Source: Xestospongia muta | Lineage: Eukaryota > Porifera > Demospongiae > Haplosclerida > Petrosiidae | Direction: 5' to 3' | NCBI GenBank assembly: GCA_963693285.1 | Contig: OY848918.1 | Location: forward strand, 4,407,876-4,471,875 | DNA length: 64,000 nucleotides | Shown here: positions 33,523 through 43,860 of the stretch, in pieces | How the letters are laid out: every line of letters begins with the position of its first letter | Position numbering within the stretch: the first letter of the stretch is position 1 | Notes under the pieces: model-generated | The model's input: only the letters and a program-made list of their open reading frames with translations | Told to the model about the DNA's origin: nothing | Database searches by the model: none | Program-made: the position numbers and the translations under genes

Positions 33523-36500
33523 TTATTTCTTCAAAAGTTGTGTTTTGATTTGAGCCAGCCACTCCTCTTTTGGTATTTGACCAGGTGCGTGGGGACAGTA
33601 GCGGTGGCCACGATATTGTGTGTGGCCAGGGTCAGATGTTGCATTCCCACACACCCGGCAAGAATATTGTTTTCGCTGTTTTGGGAGTGACTGGCTCTTT
33701 CGATGCCTCCACTCGGTTGTTCTTGAGATTTTACTTGAGGAGGCATCAGAAGGTGTAGAGAGCTTGCTAGTGGTGGCATCTGATGGTGTAGGTGGTAATG
33801 GTGATGTCTCGGCAGGAATAAAAGAGGACAATGGAACCACCTTCCTCCGTGTTTGGGCTTGGCCCATGGTATCTGGTGGCTCAGGGAAGGGGTGTGGATC
33901 ATTAGTAAGAGGTGGAGGTGTAGTAGGGAGATTTTGTGCAGGAGGGAGAGATGTTGATGAACATAAATTTGGAAATGGTAGTTCCAAACCTTGCATCAAC
34001 ATTTTTATTTCATCCCTCCTTACATTATTTTTGTACCACCTAACTAATGTGGTCTTGTTGATGGGGAAGAGCACGAGGCTCGTTCCCTCCAACAATTCCT
34101 GACTGTTGAAGAGCCTCACCCTTATCCCATTGTACTCTGTTAATATTAATCCCCACCGAGACATATATGGTACCTGATGCCTACTGTCTGCCCTCCTCGG
34201 ATGAGTAATTTTTTGGCATAAGTAAATGCAGATGGCCTCAACCAGTCTGCTTTTAGCTGGTGATAAAGCTGGTGACCCCGCAGACAGAAAACACCTGAAT
34301 TAATTGACAATGAATGATAAAAACCCATTGAATACCTACCTCTTCATGGCTGTAATACCTACATGTCCTGACCGAGATGACTTGGTTCGAGCAAAGCGCC
34401 CCTGTGATCTCTTTGCCCTTGCTTCGTATGACATAGGTTTTTTGTCAAAGTCAAGGAGCTCATCATAGAGACGTTTGATCTCTCTGGCTTCATCACTACT
34501 AACAGAGAGACCACGAAGGTCAAGCAATGCTCTCGCCAATCTGTCAACTCGATCCCATCCTCCAATTCCCCGAATATCAATAGACTCTCCACCCTGAGTT
34601 AATTCATCCTATAAATAAATAAGACTAAACATTTTTGGAGATATTGGAACATACTTCTTCCTCTTCACCACTATCACTGTCATCATCTGAGGCCTCTGGA
34701 ATTGCAATTGTTGGCTCATCTACATCTACAAGTGGTGGTGGCGTACTTGCGTCATCAATATCCCCAAACCCCTCATCGATTTCTGTGTCAAGGTCCTTCT
34801 TAAGAAGGGAGAGACAACTTTGATGGTAAAGGTACTCAACTCCAAAGAGCTCTCCAGTATATTTATGTGGAGGTCGGTAAAGGGGGAAGATGGTGCTCCC
34901 ATGCAGAGATTGAGAGAGGACATTCACGCGGTGTTTCAGAGATGTGTCAAATGTCCTTAGAGATATAGAAGATGACTGAAGAGCTTGTGAAGCACGCTCA
35001 GCATTCCAACGAGTGATACCATCAAGCAGATATGCTTGAAAGTTCACTGCATTGGCACACGATCCAGGGATGAATCGTGACAGATGTAAATGAAAACTCT
35101 CCAAAGAGGTTGACCCCCTGGCGCAGCGAAAAACAGGAAGTCTGACACCCCCCTTCATTGAATAGCTCATGATGGTATAGAGCTGAATGTTGGGAGGATC
35201 TTGAAGACAACGGACATGGTGCTTTTGCTCCGCCCAGATGTCTTTCATGTCTTCCCTTAACACAGGCACTCCAAGAGGGTCTGTGGCAGTTGACAAACCC
35301 AGCAAAAGTTTTTCAATGAGATCTGTTGTCCACTCAGTTCCTCGAGTTCTTCTCCGACAGTGTCTGGCTAACTCATCCTTTGTTATGGCATTCTTTGCAG
35401 CATTGTCAGATGGATTAGCAATGCCTGCTTTGACTAGCTCACTCTTTTTGGCACTAATTAAGAGGTCAAAGTCATCTGCATCCCACTCGAAGATGCAGTT
35501 TGACAATTTCCCCATAAATGTACCATACAGAGGATGTGACTCACTAGTGCAACCACAAGCTAATCTCCGCATAAAGTGCCATATATCGAGACAAACATGT
35601 AAGCCAGACCACCTGGAGAAAAGAACATTGAACTTTGAGGGACCATTTTGAGAACAACAGTCTCGATCGGTGTAAAGGATTTGAGGAGATTCTTGCTGAG
35701 CATTATCAAACCTGTCCATCAAACCATTGGCGAGCCTCTGCAAATCCAGTATTCCTTCCGACTGAGTCAGGACAGAGATAAGAATCTCTCCCTTCTCATT
35801 ACCTACATTAGTGGCCCATGCAGCTGTGTCTGCATCAGCTCCCTGTAATTTCTTACAGACCTTCTTAGTTGAATCAATCTTCAAGATTGACCCATATACA
35901 GAAGTAGCTTCAGCAAGAAGAGTAGGAAGCCTACTCCACACGTCTCTCACGTACACAGCTAGGAACCACTTAGGTGTCGGAAGAGGTTTGAAGGGTGGTG
36001 TCTGGTCGTAACAGGGGACGAGCTGGTGGAACTGCTCAAGTCCTCGTTTATGATGTTGACAGTCAGTGAGGTAGTGTAGTTGTCTTCTAAGCCATTCCTC
36101 ACTATGTACCTCCTCGAGCTGATTTCGCAGCGCAGTAGAACTGTTCCCAAGTGTTCTGGAACGTAAAAGAGTAACCACAGACTGGTCACAGGCATACTTC
36201 CGGGTTAAAACAACTGGAAAGCGTGCTCTGACACCATCAGAAAGCTGCTCTAACATCCTGTTGTCCCATGACACAAATGTACCATTACAGGCATTACAAT
36301 CCATGTATTCTCCCGCCAGATAATAAAAGTCCCTGATGTCAAGGACCAGGCGAACATGGTTGTAAACACCTTTTGATCTTAGATGTTGTCGGCTCTTACA
36401 ATGTGGACAGTGGAATAGAACTTGCCACATTCTAAGTGGCATCCACAGAAAGAGCCGTTTGTGGTAGTAATTTTCAACCACTGGTTTTGATTTTGGCAGC

Positions 36501-37908
36501 ATTTCTGATGGGGGGTGCCACCAAAGGCTTAAATTGTTTGTCAATTTGCCCTTAGAGACAAACAGAGCACGACCAATCCAATTCCTGTCCCCTTCAGCAA
36601 TATTCTGCAACCAGCCCTTAGGAAGACGTAGAGTGTAGTCTATTGACTGTCGTGGTGGGGATTGGAACGAAGTTGAAGATGAAGATGGTACTGACGATAA
36701 TACGGATATCTAATTTACAATAATAATAATATTAACAAAAAATTATCAATTAAGAAATACCTGGGGTTGAGTACCAGGCTCAGAGTGACACGGAGAGAGA
36801 TTTGAGAGAGATGGGGAAATTGAGAGAGGAGCTGGTGGTGATGGTGGTAGAATTGATGATGACAGAGGAGAGGATAATGACAGAGGAGATGATGGTGATG
36901 AAGGAGGAACTGGGGAAGCGGAGAGAGTACTGGTGAAAACTGATGAGGTGATGAAAACTGATGAGGTGGATGGTGGACAACTGGTTGTGACCGATGAGGT
37001 GAAACGAGGAGCTGATGATAGAGATGTGGTTGAGGCCAGAGGAGGGAGAAGTATTGAAGATGTGGATGGTGACATGGGAGGACACTATGGTCAAAAAAGA
37101 AATCAACAACAACTCAACTAGTTTTAACTAGTTTCTACAAGGCCTATATGGTAGTTGCATATACCTCAGTTGAGCAAGTCCTCTTTGAAATAGGAGAGAG
37201 ATTTGAGATCGTCGGTTTGTATACTTTCTAAAGTGAATGGATGTCTTAAACTCAGACTCACATATGAAATTACTACCTTTGGAACACCTCCAAGAGTAAA
37301 GCCTGCTTTTCTCTTTGTTGATAAAGAGCATACATTAGATTGAAACTTGTTACTAATAATTATCTTACTTTGGAAGCGGTGAGAAGAGATGATTGAGCTG
37401 ATGGTACCTATATGCAAGGTAAATTATCTCTTTGGAAACATATTACTAATGATTATCTTACTTTAGAGGTAGTGGGAAGAGATGATGGAGATGGCTGAGA
37501 TGATGGTACCTATATGCAAGGTAAATTATCTCTTTGGAAACATATCACTAATGATTATCTTACTTTAGAGGTAGTGGGAAGAGATGATGGAGATGGCTGA
37601 GATGATGATTGAGACTGAGATGATAACTGAGATGGTTCCTACATACAGTATTACATTAACTGTGATACTCTATTTTCTTGTTTATATCAACCTACCGAGT
37701 GATATCCACACGTACAATGAACCTTCCCACCAAATGGATCGAGACCTCGTCTGTTTTTATGTCTTGAGCATTGCTCGATTTTTAGTATTTCTCTTGCCCA
37801 ATGAGAGTCGCTTGGAGGTTTCATTCCTCGCCTAAATTGGAATTCTCCATTAGCGAACGCAAATAACCTCTTGCGCCATTCTGATGATGGTAAAGCTGTC
37901 TTCGGCAT
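33523..37908 (-). CDS. Transposase, Dada/DUF6729-like, multi-exon
   Basis: Likely exons on minus: N-terminal (37908 to about 37690; MPKTALPSSEWRKRLFAFAN), small exons in a repeat (37640-37360), a Ser/Pro/Thr-rich exon (about 37085-36762), the main exon (36709-34655), exon 34608-34340 and the C-terminal exon (about 34300-33523). In the 661-residue main frame: zinc pairs C68/C71 and C105/C108, the LLRSRTLGNSS and HSEEWLRR blocks of DUF6729-type proteins, then an RNase-H-like core with IDSTKK (D246), YTDRD (D315), DIWH (D342/H345) and SLESFHLHLSRFIPG with the likely glutamate near residue 520. Next comes RLARALLDLRGL, then MSRWGLILTEYN and a final CRVCG..GHTQYRGHRYC zinc motif. No stop breaks the large exons, so the gene may be active. 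Confidence 0.75.
37360..37640 (-). repeat. About 102-bp repeat of small exon plus mini-intron in the transposase
   Basis: Three copies share gagatgatggagatggctga (two exact, one diverged), a GGTACCTATATG block (37403, 37505, and GGTTCC at 37634) and tatctta / cttta. On minus each unit has an acceptor-like CATATAG and a donor-like AAAGTAAGAT, so the repeat may have multiplied a Ser/Pro-coding exon of about 48 bp together with a 54-bp intron. Confidence 0.6.
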
Positions 37909-37929
37909 TTGAAATAGCTAGAATAACAC

Positions 37930-38265
37930 CTTAGCAAAATATTTCAAATATTTTGAACTTACAGAAATTAATAGCAGCAGAACAACTTCAATAACACTTT
38001 GCAACAAAAAAACCCAGCTAGACCTTAGCTAATTAATAGCAGCAGAACAGCTCCAGTAACACTTTGCAAACAAAAAACAGCTAGAAGAATAACACCTTAG
38101 CAAAATATTTCAAATATTTTGAACTTACAGAAATTAATAGCAGCAGAACAGCTCCAGTAACACTTTGCAAACAAAAAACAGCTAGAAGAATAACACCTTA
38201 GCAAAATATTTCAAATATTTTGAACTTACAGAAATTAATAGCAGCAGAACAGCTTCAATAACACT
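37930..38265. repeat. About 101-bp tandem repeat at the transposon's right side
   Basis: aattaatagcagcagaacag, cactttgcaa, ctagaagaataacacc and aaatatttcaaatattttga recur three to four times, with the last units almost identical (38131 and 38232 start the same way). It lies directly upstream of the transposase start codon at 37908. Confidence 0.8.
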
Positions 38266-38281
38266 GCAGCTGAAAAATGAC

Positions 38282-38394
38282 CACGTGTTTTGTTTCAAAT
38301 GTTTCAATTTTTGCTCACGTGATCTTCCGCAGCTCACGTGATCCTGTTCCAAATGTTTCAATTTTTGCTCACGTGATCTTCCGCAGCTCACGTG
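38282..38394. promoter_or_regulatory. Cluster of five CACGTG E-boxes
   Basis: CACGTG at 38282, 38316, 38335, 38370 and 38389, four of them in the longer form TCACGTGA within two copies of a 54-bp repeat. The cluster is between the transposon end and the transposase 5' end, a good place for a promoter bound by bHLH-ZIP factors. Confidence 0.55.
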
Positions 38395-38479
38395 ATCCTG
38401 TTCCAAATGTTTCAATTTGTTTCAATTGTTTCAAATGTTTCAAATGTTTCAATTTATGGCGAAGCACGGGCGATAATAG

Positions 38480-38524
38480 GCGCAAGGATGACACGCAAAT
38501 TCGTGAAGCGTTCCAAATTTTTTT
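38480..38524 (+). ncRNA. U6: U6 snRNA, 3' part with terminator
   Basis: Begins with the second GCGCAA, then GGATGACACGCAAATTCGTG and AAGCGTTCC: the U6 internal stem-loop region and 3' end, unchanged from the animal consensus as I know it. A T7 run (38518-38524) is a standard Pol III terminator. Together with 32983-33053 it makes up one complete U6 gene once one GCGCAA is counted. Confidence 0.95.
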
Positions 38525-39554
38525 CTTTTGATCATGAACATACCTCCCAAGGCATCTCATTTTTTAGTAGTATACAGTATATAAGATATAAACATGCCAT
38601 GCCATAGTCAAAACTTGTGTCCTAAACTAAATAGACTAAGTTAGCAAATTAAATTTCCTAGTATCTGAATTACTAGTCTTTTATTATAGAAGATACTAAT
38701 CATAGGAGCAAGGGACTTATTATACCTGTTTTCCTTATAAGCCAATCAACACACACTTCAGTACTGTATAACTCTTTTCCTTATAAGGCAATCAACACAC
38801 ACTTATTGTTAAGAGCTAGCTCAGCACTCAACTTTATTTTACATCAAGCTTTGATAAGTGGATGTGTTGATCAACACTACATGTCCTCTTGAACTCCTGA
38901 TACAAGCTGCATAAACTTACACTTAATTTATACTATATTGTACTGAGTGAGTATTTCTATAGGCCATTCTCACTAGAAAGTTTCTAGTTGTAGAGTTACA
39001 TGATGTAATGAGTAAGATATCAGAACTTGTTGTCAACAGTGACACTAGTAAAGTTTGAGCAAATAGCAGACACGTAAGTAGCCCCACCCCCTAATTATAC
39101 CTTTAACAAGTTATTACATATGACGTAGGCTGTGTTACAGTTTATGCTGACTTATACATTGGGTAAAAAGATAAACAAGTTTTAGATTTTTTTGTTGCTA
39201 ATATCAGGTATGGACTAGTTCATGATCACGTGACAATCGTGTGATCTATTGCAGCTATGAGGAACAACCTGGACATGAATCGGTTTTAGAGATGTTAAAT
39301 CTTATCTTCAATAAATATCCAGAGGTAGTCTTATCTTATTGCTGTAATAAGATGTCCCTGGGTTCAATTATTATTTAATAGCTTGGGATCACAACTTCCA
39401 ATTTGGAAGGACAACAAAAAAAAGATAAAAATAACTCATGGGTTCACTCATCACTTGGCAAGTAATAACAATTTATAACCACTATGTAATCCGCCCCTCA
39501 GCTTATCAAAACGGAAGAAGGTGTAACTATAAGATCACGAGATCAACAACTGTT
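38525..39554. other. Flank between U6 and glycosyltransferase copy 4
   Basis: 38690-38790 holds the right member of the inverted repeat that flanks U6 (see 32607), with an internal duplication (ttttccttataag.caatcaacacac). At 39256-39325 the + strand reads YEEQPGHESVLEMLNLIFNK and YPE before a GTAGTC donor: perhaps a stray exon of the SAMD3-like gene. From 39330 on, the sequence matches the 5' flank of glycosyltransferase copy 3. Confidence 0.45.
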
Positions 39555-41003
39555 ATGTCTGAACGTTACAAGTGTTCATATTTGACTTTAATCCTATTTG
39601 TTTTCATTGCTATTATATATTTTTTGGTGACGTCCTATCGTCCAAAAGAACTGAGTAATTGGTTAATAAAGAGCATAGTCCAACTAGGAAATGATGAACA
39701 AGAGGACTATTTGCCACTTGTCGACTGGACATTATATACAGGTAACCCGACACATCAAGAGATGTCGCCATTAATTCCCGAAGATCTCAAAGAGGCTGCT
39801 ATGCTTTTCAGCAAAAATAGCCAGATTTTAAGTGAAACATCGCCGACCCAACTACTAAGAAAATTATTACAAGGTCTGCCGTTGTCATGCTATTCTCGAA
39901 AAGAAGGAATCTTTCTTAAAAGCTATGAGAATTTGTTAACTATCCTCTCCGAATACACTCAAATACACGAAAAGCTGTCAAAAGAAAGTTCTAGAACTAC
40001 TAGAACATTGGTATGGCAGTGTCATATTGACCAGGTTTGTGGTGGACTAGCAGACAGATTGAAAGGTATGACATTTGCTTTGTTTTTAGCTGTATTTAGT
40101 AGAAGAAAATTGGTGTTAGACTGGAAATCATCTTTTGAAAGCGAATTTTTCAAACCCAATTTAATTAACTGGGAACCGGACAATGCCCTCCTTCAGATAA
40201 TAAAGAATCCTAATAATACTGTTAAAATTCATGTGCAGTCAACTGCTGTAGATCCATACTTGTCTATGTCTGAAATGGACTGGGATAATTACCTACATAT
40301 AATAGGTGGTAATCAACCTCATGTTGTCATGTTAACTAACGTAATGATGATAGCTCTTACAACTAAAACATCTATGGCCAACAACCATTGGTTAGCTGAA
40401 GGAGTTAAATCAGCAGGACTATTGAAGCTATCCGTTAGCAACCTAAATGGAATCATTGGAATAGCTTTTAGGTATCTGTTCCAATGGGACAAACGCTTCT
40501 TAAGGGAGCTCTCCAAAGCAGAGGAAATTTTAAAGTTGACTAATCAACCTTATATTGGAGTTCATACAAGAACAGGTTTTTATGGTGTGAAACATGTCCA
40601 AGATTTTCAACATAAAAAATTGATCAAAGATGAACATGTTTGGAAGTCTGTGTTACAATGTGCAGTGTCTATAGCTAACAAGTTTCTAGGTAACGACAGT
40701 CTTCTATTTTTAGCTACAGACTCCAATGTAGTCAAGGAAATGGCAGTCGGTACATATGGGATGAGATTTCGATCACTTAATAACTATCTTGCACATGTTG
40801 ATAGGGAAATAATGTTACCAGGTAGACAAGAAGAAGGAGCTCTATATACTCTAGTTGATTTGTTTCTTCTTGGACAATCGTATGTGTTGGTAAAAGGAGA
40901 TAGTGGGTATCCATGGTTAGCTAGTCTGTTGTGTGGTCTACCTAAAGAACATGTTATTGATGGTAGTAATTGCAAAGTATATGATGATAATGTTGTACAA
41001 TAA
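39555..41003 (+). CDS. Fucosyltransferase-like type II membrane glycosyltransferase, copy 4
   Basis: 482 residues from the ATG at 39555 (MSERYKCSYL). The frame is open further upstream to 39438, but that part is untranslated flank in the paralogs. Relative to the other copies about 11 residues are missing from the stem region just after the membrane helix (NDEQEDYLPL joins directly), which should not affect the catalytic domain. CGGLADRLKGM carries Lys for Arg, and GVHTRTG has Thr in motif I; both are otherwise unchanged positions and could alter activity. It lacks the DDE transposase remnant downstream that follows copies 2 and 3. The inverted-repeat element at 41143 lies 140 bp past the stop. 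Confidence 0.6.
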   Translation: MSERYKCSYLTLILFVFIAIIYFLVTSYRPKELSNWLIKSIVQLGNDEQEDYLPLVDWTLYTGNPTHQEMSPLIPEDLKEAAMLFSKNSQILSETSPTQLLRKLLQGLPLSCYSRKEGIFLKSYENLLTILSEYTQIHEKLSKESSRTTRTLVWQCHIDQVCGGLADRLKGMTFALFLAVFSRRKLVLDWKSSFESEFFKPNLINWEPDNALLQIIKNPNNTVKIHVQSTAVDPYLSMSEMDWDNYLHIIGGNQPHVVMLTNVMMIALTTKTSMANNHWLAEGVKSAGLLKLSVSNLNGIIGIAFRYLFQWDKRFLRELSKAEEILKLTNQPYIGVHTRTGFYGVKHVQDFQHKKLIKDEHVWKSVLQCAVSIANKFLGNDSLLFLATDSNVVKEMAVGTYGMRFRSLNNYLAHVDREIMLPGRQEEGALYTLVDLFLLGQSYVLVKGDSGYPWLASLLCGLPKEHVIDGSNCKVYDDNVVQ

Positions 41004-41142
41004 TTTATTATTTACTATCATTATGTATTTGATTGGTGGTTTCATTGCATAATAACTATATTCTGAGTTGATGAAATCATAGAATGATATTTTATACTTC
41101 AATGTGAAATTAATATTAAAACCAGAACCCTAATCCATATTA

Positions 41143-41347
41143 CAGTTGTCATATGTTATAGAAGATATATAAACAGTGAGTTAAAATGAGTAATATAATA
41201 TTTGTGATAATATTGTAACTAACATACTATAGCCCTACATATATTAATTTTGCATTGAAGTATATTAGTTGCAATATTATCATAAATATTATATTACTCT
41301 TAATTTTAACTCATTGTTTATATATCTTCCTAAACACATGACAACTG
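41143..41347. mobile_element. MITE-like hairpin element with TA target duplication
   Basis: Ends CAGTTGTCAT and ATGACAACTG; the two arms (about 88 bp each) are inverted copies of each other with few mismatches around a loop of about 30 bp. TA flanks both sides (41141-41142, 41348-41349), as with Tc1/mariner-derived miniature elements. No ORF. Confidence 0.75.
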
Positions 41348-41399
41348 TAATAATATTAACTAATAATGATATTACCTTTATAACAGCTGATAATATCAC

Positions 41400-43282
41400 A
41401 TAAGATATATATCACTTACCACTAGTGGTAAACTCATTATTATAACATTGTGATATATCAGTAGATATGGTAGTAATAGATATAACTATAGATAAGTATA
41501 TTAATTGTTTGATAAATTTAAACAAGGATATAGTTATATACACAGACAGAGCTAACCTCTCCTCCCAGAGATGTACACAAGATAAGATATATTAACAACA
41601 GTACATTATATAATGGAGGTCATTACCTGTTATAGTAGGTACTTCACAAACACTATCAGAGATATTAGTAGATATCCCATTAGATGGACTAAAAGGTTCT
41701 ATAGATATTCTGCCAATGATACTAATATCAGTTAATATAACAGCTTACAACAACAGACTTCACATGTTGTACATTATATCTTATAACTTACTACTTATTG
41801 AGGTAGTAGATGTTATACTAGTACTAACAGAGGAACTAATAGCTGTCACAGTAGATGAACTAGAAATTCTGTCAATGAAATTAATATCATGCAGTTAATA
41901 TAACAGATAGATTAGAATATGTATTACTGACGTTAGGTAGGACTCCATCACATACATAATTTATAATGTTCAATTATTACCAGAAGGTATATCATTGAAA
42001 CATTTAGTAAATGTACTTTGATTGTTGCTAAAGATATTGCCAATTTGATAGCTTTTGTTACTACTCTTCAAATAAAGATTCACTTCATTTGTTGTACTTC
42101 CATTAACAAAGATAAACTGAAGACATAATATATCATTTGATGTATTAGTTGTAACTAACTGTTGTAGATCATGACTACCTGTTATCAATGATAGTAATGA
42201 CATATGTAACACATACAATATACTTACTGATAACTACTGGAGTAGTTTGAAATATCTGTCTACTCTTATATTGTAAGTATACAAATGTATTGAACTTCTC
42301 TCTAGGAGGAAGATCAATTACTGATATTATAGTCTTATATCCATTAGAGTCAGTGATAATAGTAACATTAGTACTGTTATAACAATCAGAAGAGTTCTTT
42401 AAATTACAACACATCACTGTTGTATTCACAATAGGTTGAATACAGAGTTGATTGTACTGTAAGAGAGTAAGTCATACGACATATCAACAAATTATGTGAT
42501 TGCTTACTGTTAATTATTAGTTATTAGTAATAGGTCCACTTGTTATTTTGCCGATAAGTCATGTGATTATCTGATATATATTACCTGTTTTAAACATTGT
42601 AGTGTTACTGCTTCATATTCCAGTCCCTGCTCCATTGATTATAGTAATATTGAGTCTATATTCTCCATTAGTTAGGTCAATAGGACAATAAGTGTAGTTA
42701 GTAATATAGATTACTTCTGATGACATCACTTCTTCTCCTACACTTAATGTCACTTGATACCACACACTTAACTGTCCTAATGTGAATGGAGGAGACCAGG
42801 AGAAGACAATACAACAATGATCTAACTGATATCCATGAAGTGGACCTAGTTGAGATGATTTATTAAAAGTTCACTAATTATACTAACCTTGAACATAAAC
42901 ATTAGCTAATGAAGTCAACATTGATGTGTTAACATTGTGATCAGCTCTACATCCAACTCTAGTACCATTGAGTGTACTAGTGACAGTAAAGGTAGTTGAG
43001 ACTTTTATACCATCATCAGGTAGATTACACCTCTTCAATGTTGGAGTTATAGATCCACCTCCAAAGATGTAGTCAAATGTGAGAGTATATCCAGTTAAGT
43101 TAGTAGCACACTCAAATGTCACATTATGATTGAGGTAGACATATTGTGTCTTTGGTACAATAGTGAAGATAACTATAAAATAATGTCAGTATTAACATAA
43201 TTCTTATATTGTACTTACTGGTAACACAAGGTATAATATACCAGCTGTAAATTAATAGTTGGATCAGTAGACCTATCATCAT
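41400..43282 (-). CDS. Second-type Ig/FN3 receptor gene, possibly frameshifted
   Basis: Signal peptide from ATG 43282 (MMIGLLIQLLIYSWYIIPCV) with a GTAAGT donor; Ig exon (about 43175-42890; NHNVTFECATN, TRVGCRADH); FN3 exon (about 42847-42590; CIVFSWSPPFTLG, NYTYCPIDLTNGEY); two novel extracellular exons (about 42458-42231 and 42184-41987; cysteine-containing, N-glycosylation sequons); then small Ser/Thr-rich exons (about 41850-41780, 41725-41630, 41460-41400). At about 42619 an extra T puts a TGA near the end of the FN3 exon; without it the frame continues to the donor. The TM and tail were not identified. The domain order resembles the main receptor family but the sequences are well diverged, so it is an old paralog. 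Confidence 0.55.
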
Positions 43283-43860
43283 ACCCCAACTCTCTATAGT
43301 GACCAGATCTATTCAATATACTGAACACTATTGATCATTGATATAACCACACAGTAAAAACTGATTGGTCGATTTAACCAATACATGGTTATACAGGTAT
43401 TATCTATATAGCTTTAAGCAAAAAGTAAACATAATACTGTTTTGATTACAAATCACTATATGAGATTGAATGTAAAATTTAATAATAAATAATGGCATAG
43501 TATTTCATATATGAATTAATATGTATCACTACATGAGAAATGGACAGTTAGTTTAATAAACATTTGGGAATGGCTAGATTATGGTTAGATTCAATTAGAT
43601 ATTTTGAGATCACAAGATCACTGCACATACTGTTTGTGTACAAATATGATAGTATTATTACTAACAGCTTGAGTTTATACAGAAGATCATTCTGTATTAT
43701 ATCAATTAATATCCCGTTATATGTATAATAAACAATATTAGCTGTCATTATGTGAATATCTATTATTATTAATGAATTTAATTCAATTCAAATTATAACC
43801 AGCTCAACTCTTAACTAGCTCAACTATACTGATGTGACTCCATCATGTTATGGTCTTGTT
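43283..43860. other. Upstream flank of the second receptor gene
   Basis: Should hold the promoter of the gene starting at 43282. A 66-codon open frame (43748-43548, minus) has no recognisable features. Confidence 0.3.

Larger units (their letters stand above)
33054..38479 (-). mobile_element. Dada-like DNA transposon inserted in U6
   Basis: The 5426-bp insert lies between two GCGCAA copies inside U6. Its ends (AAGCTATCAGCC and, reversed, CTATTATCGCCC) match at positions 5-8 and 11-12, so terminal inverted repeats are short or weak. Inside: a purine-rich tract (33076-33190), short direct repeats (33198-33300, unit 49 bp), the spliced transposase on minus (37908-33523), about 101-bp tandem repeats (37930-38265) and a CACGTG cluster (38282-38394). 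The Dada superfamily (described by Kojima and Jurka) inserts into U6, U1 and tRNA genes with 6-7 bp duplications, which fits; the superfamily call rests on memory. Confidence 0.8.

Noticed and set aside
35238..36011. Several + strand open frames within the transposase
   Set aside because: They are antisense shadows of the 661-residue main exon, which has clear zinc and acidic motifs.
34625..36610. Assignment of the transposase to the KDZ (Kyakuja/Dileera/Zisupton) group
   Set aside because: Considered because of size and zinc motifs, but KDZ hallmark blocks were not seen, while the U6 target, 6-bp duplication and LLRSRTLGN-type blocks fit Dada.
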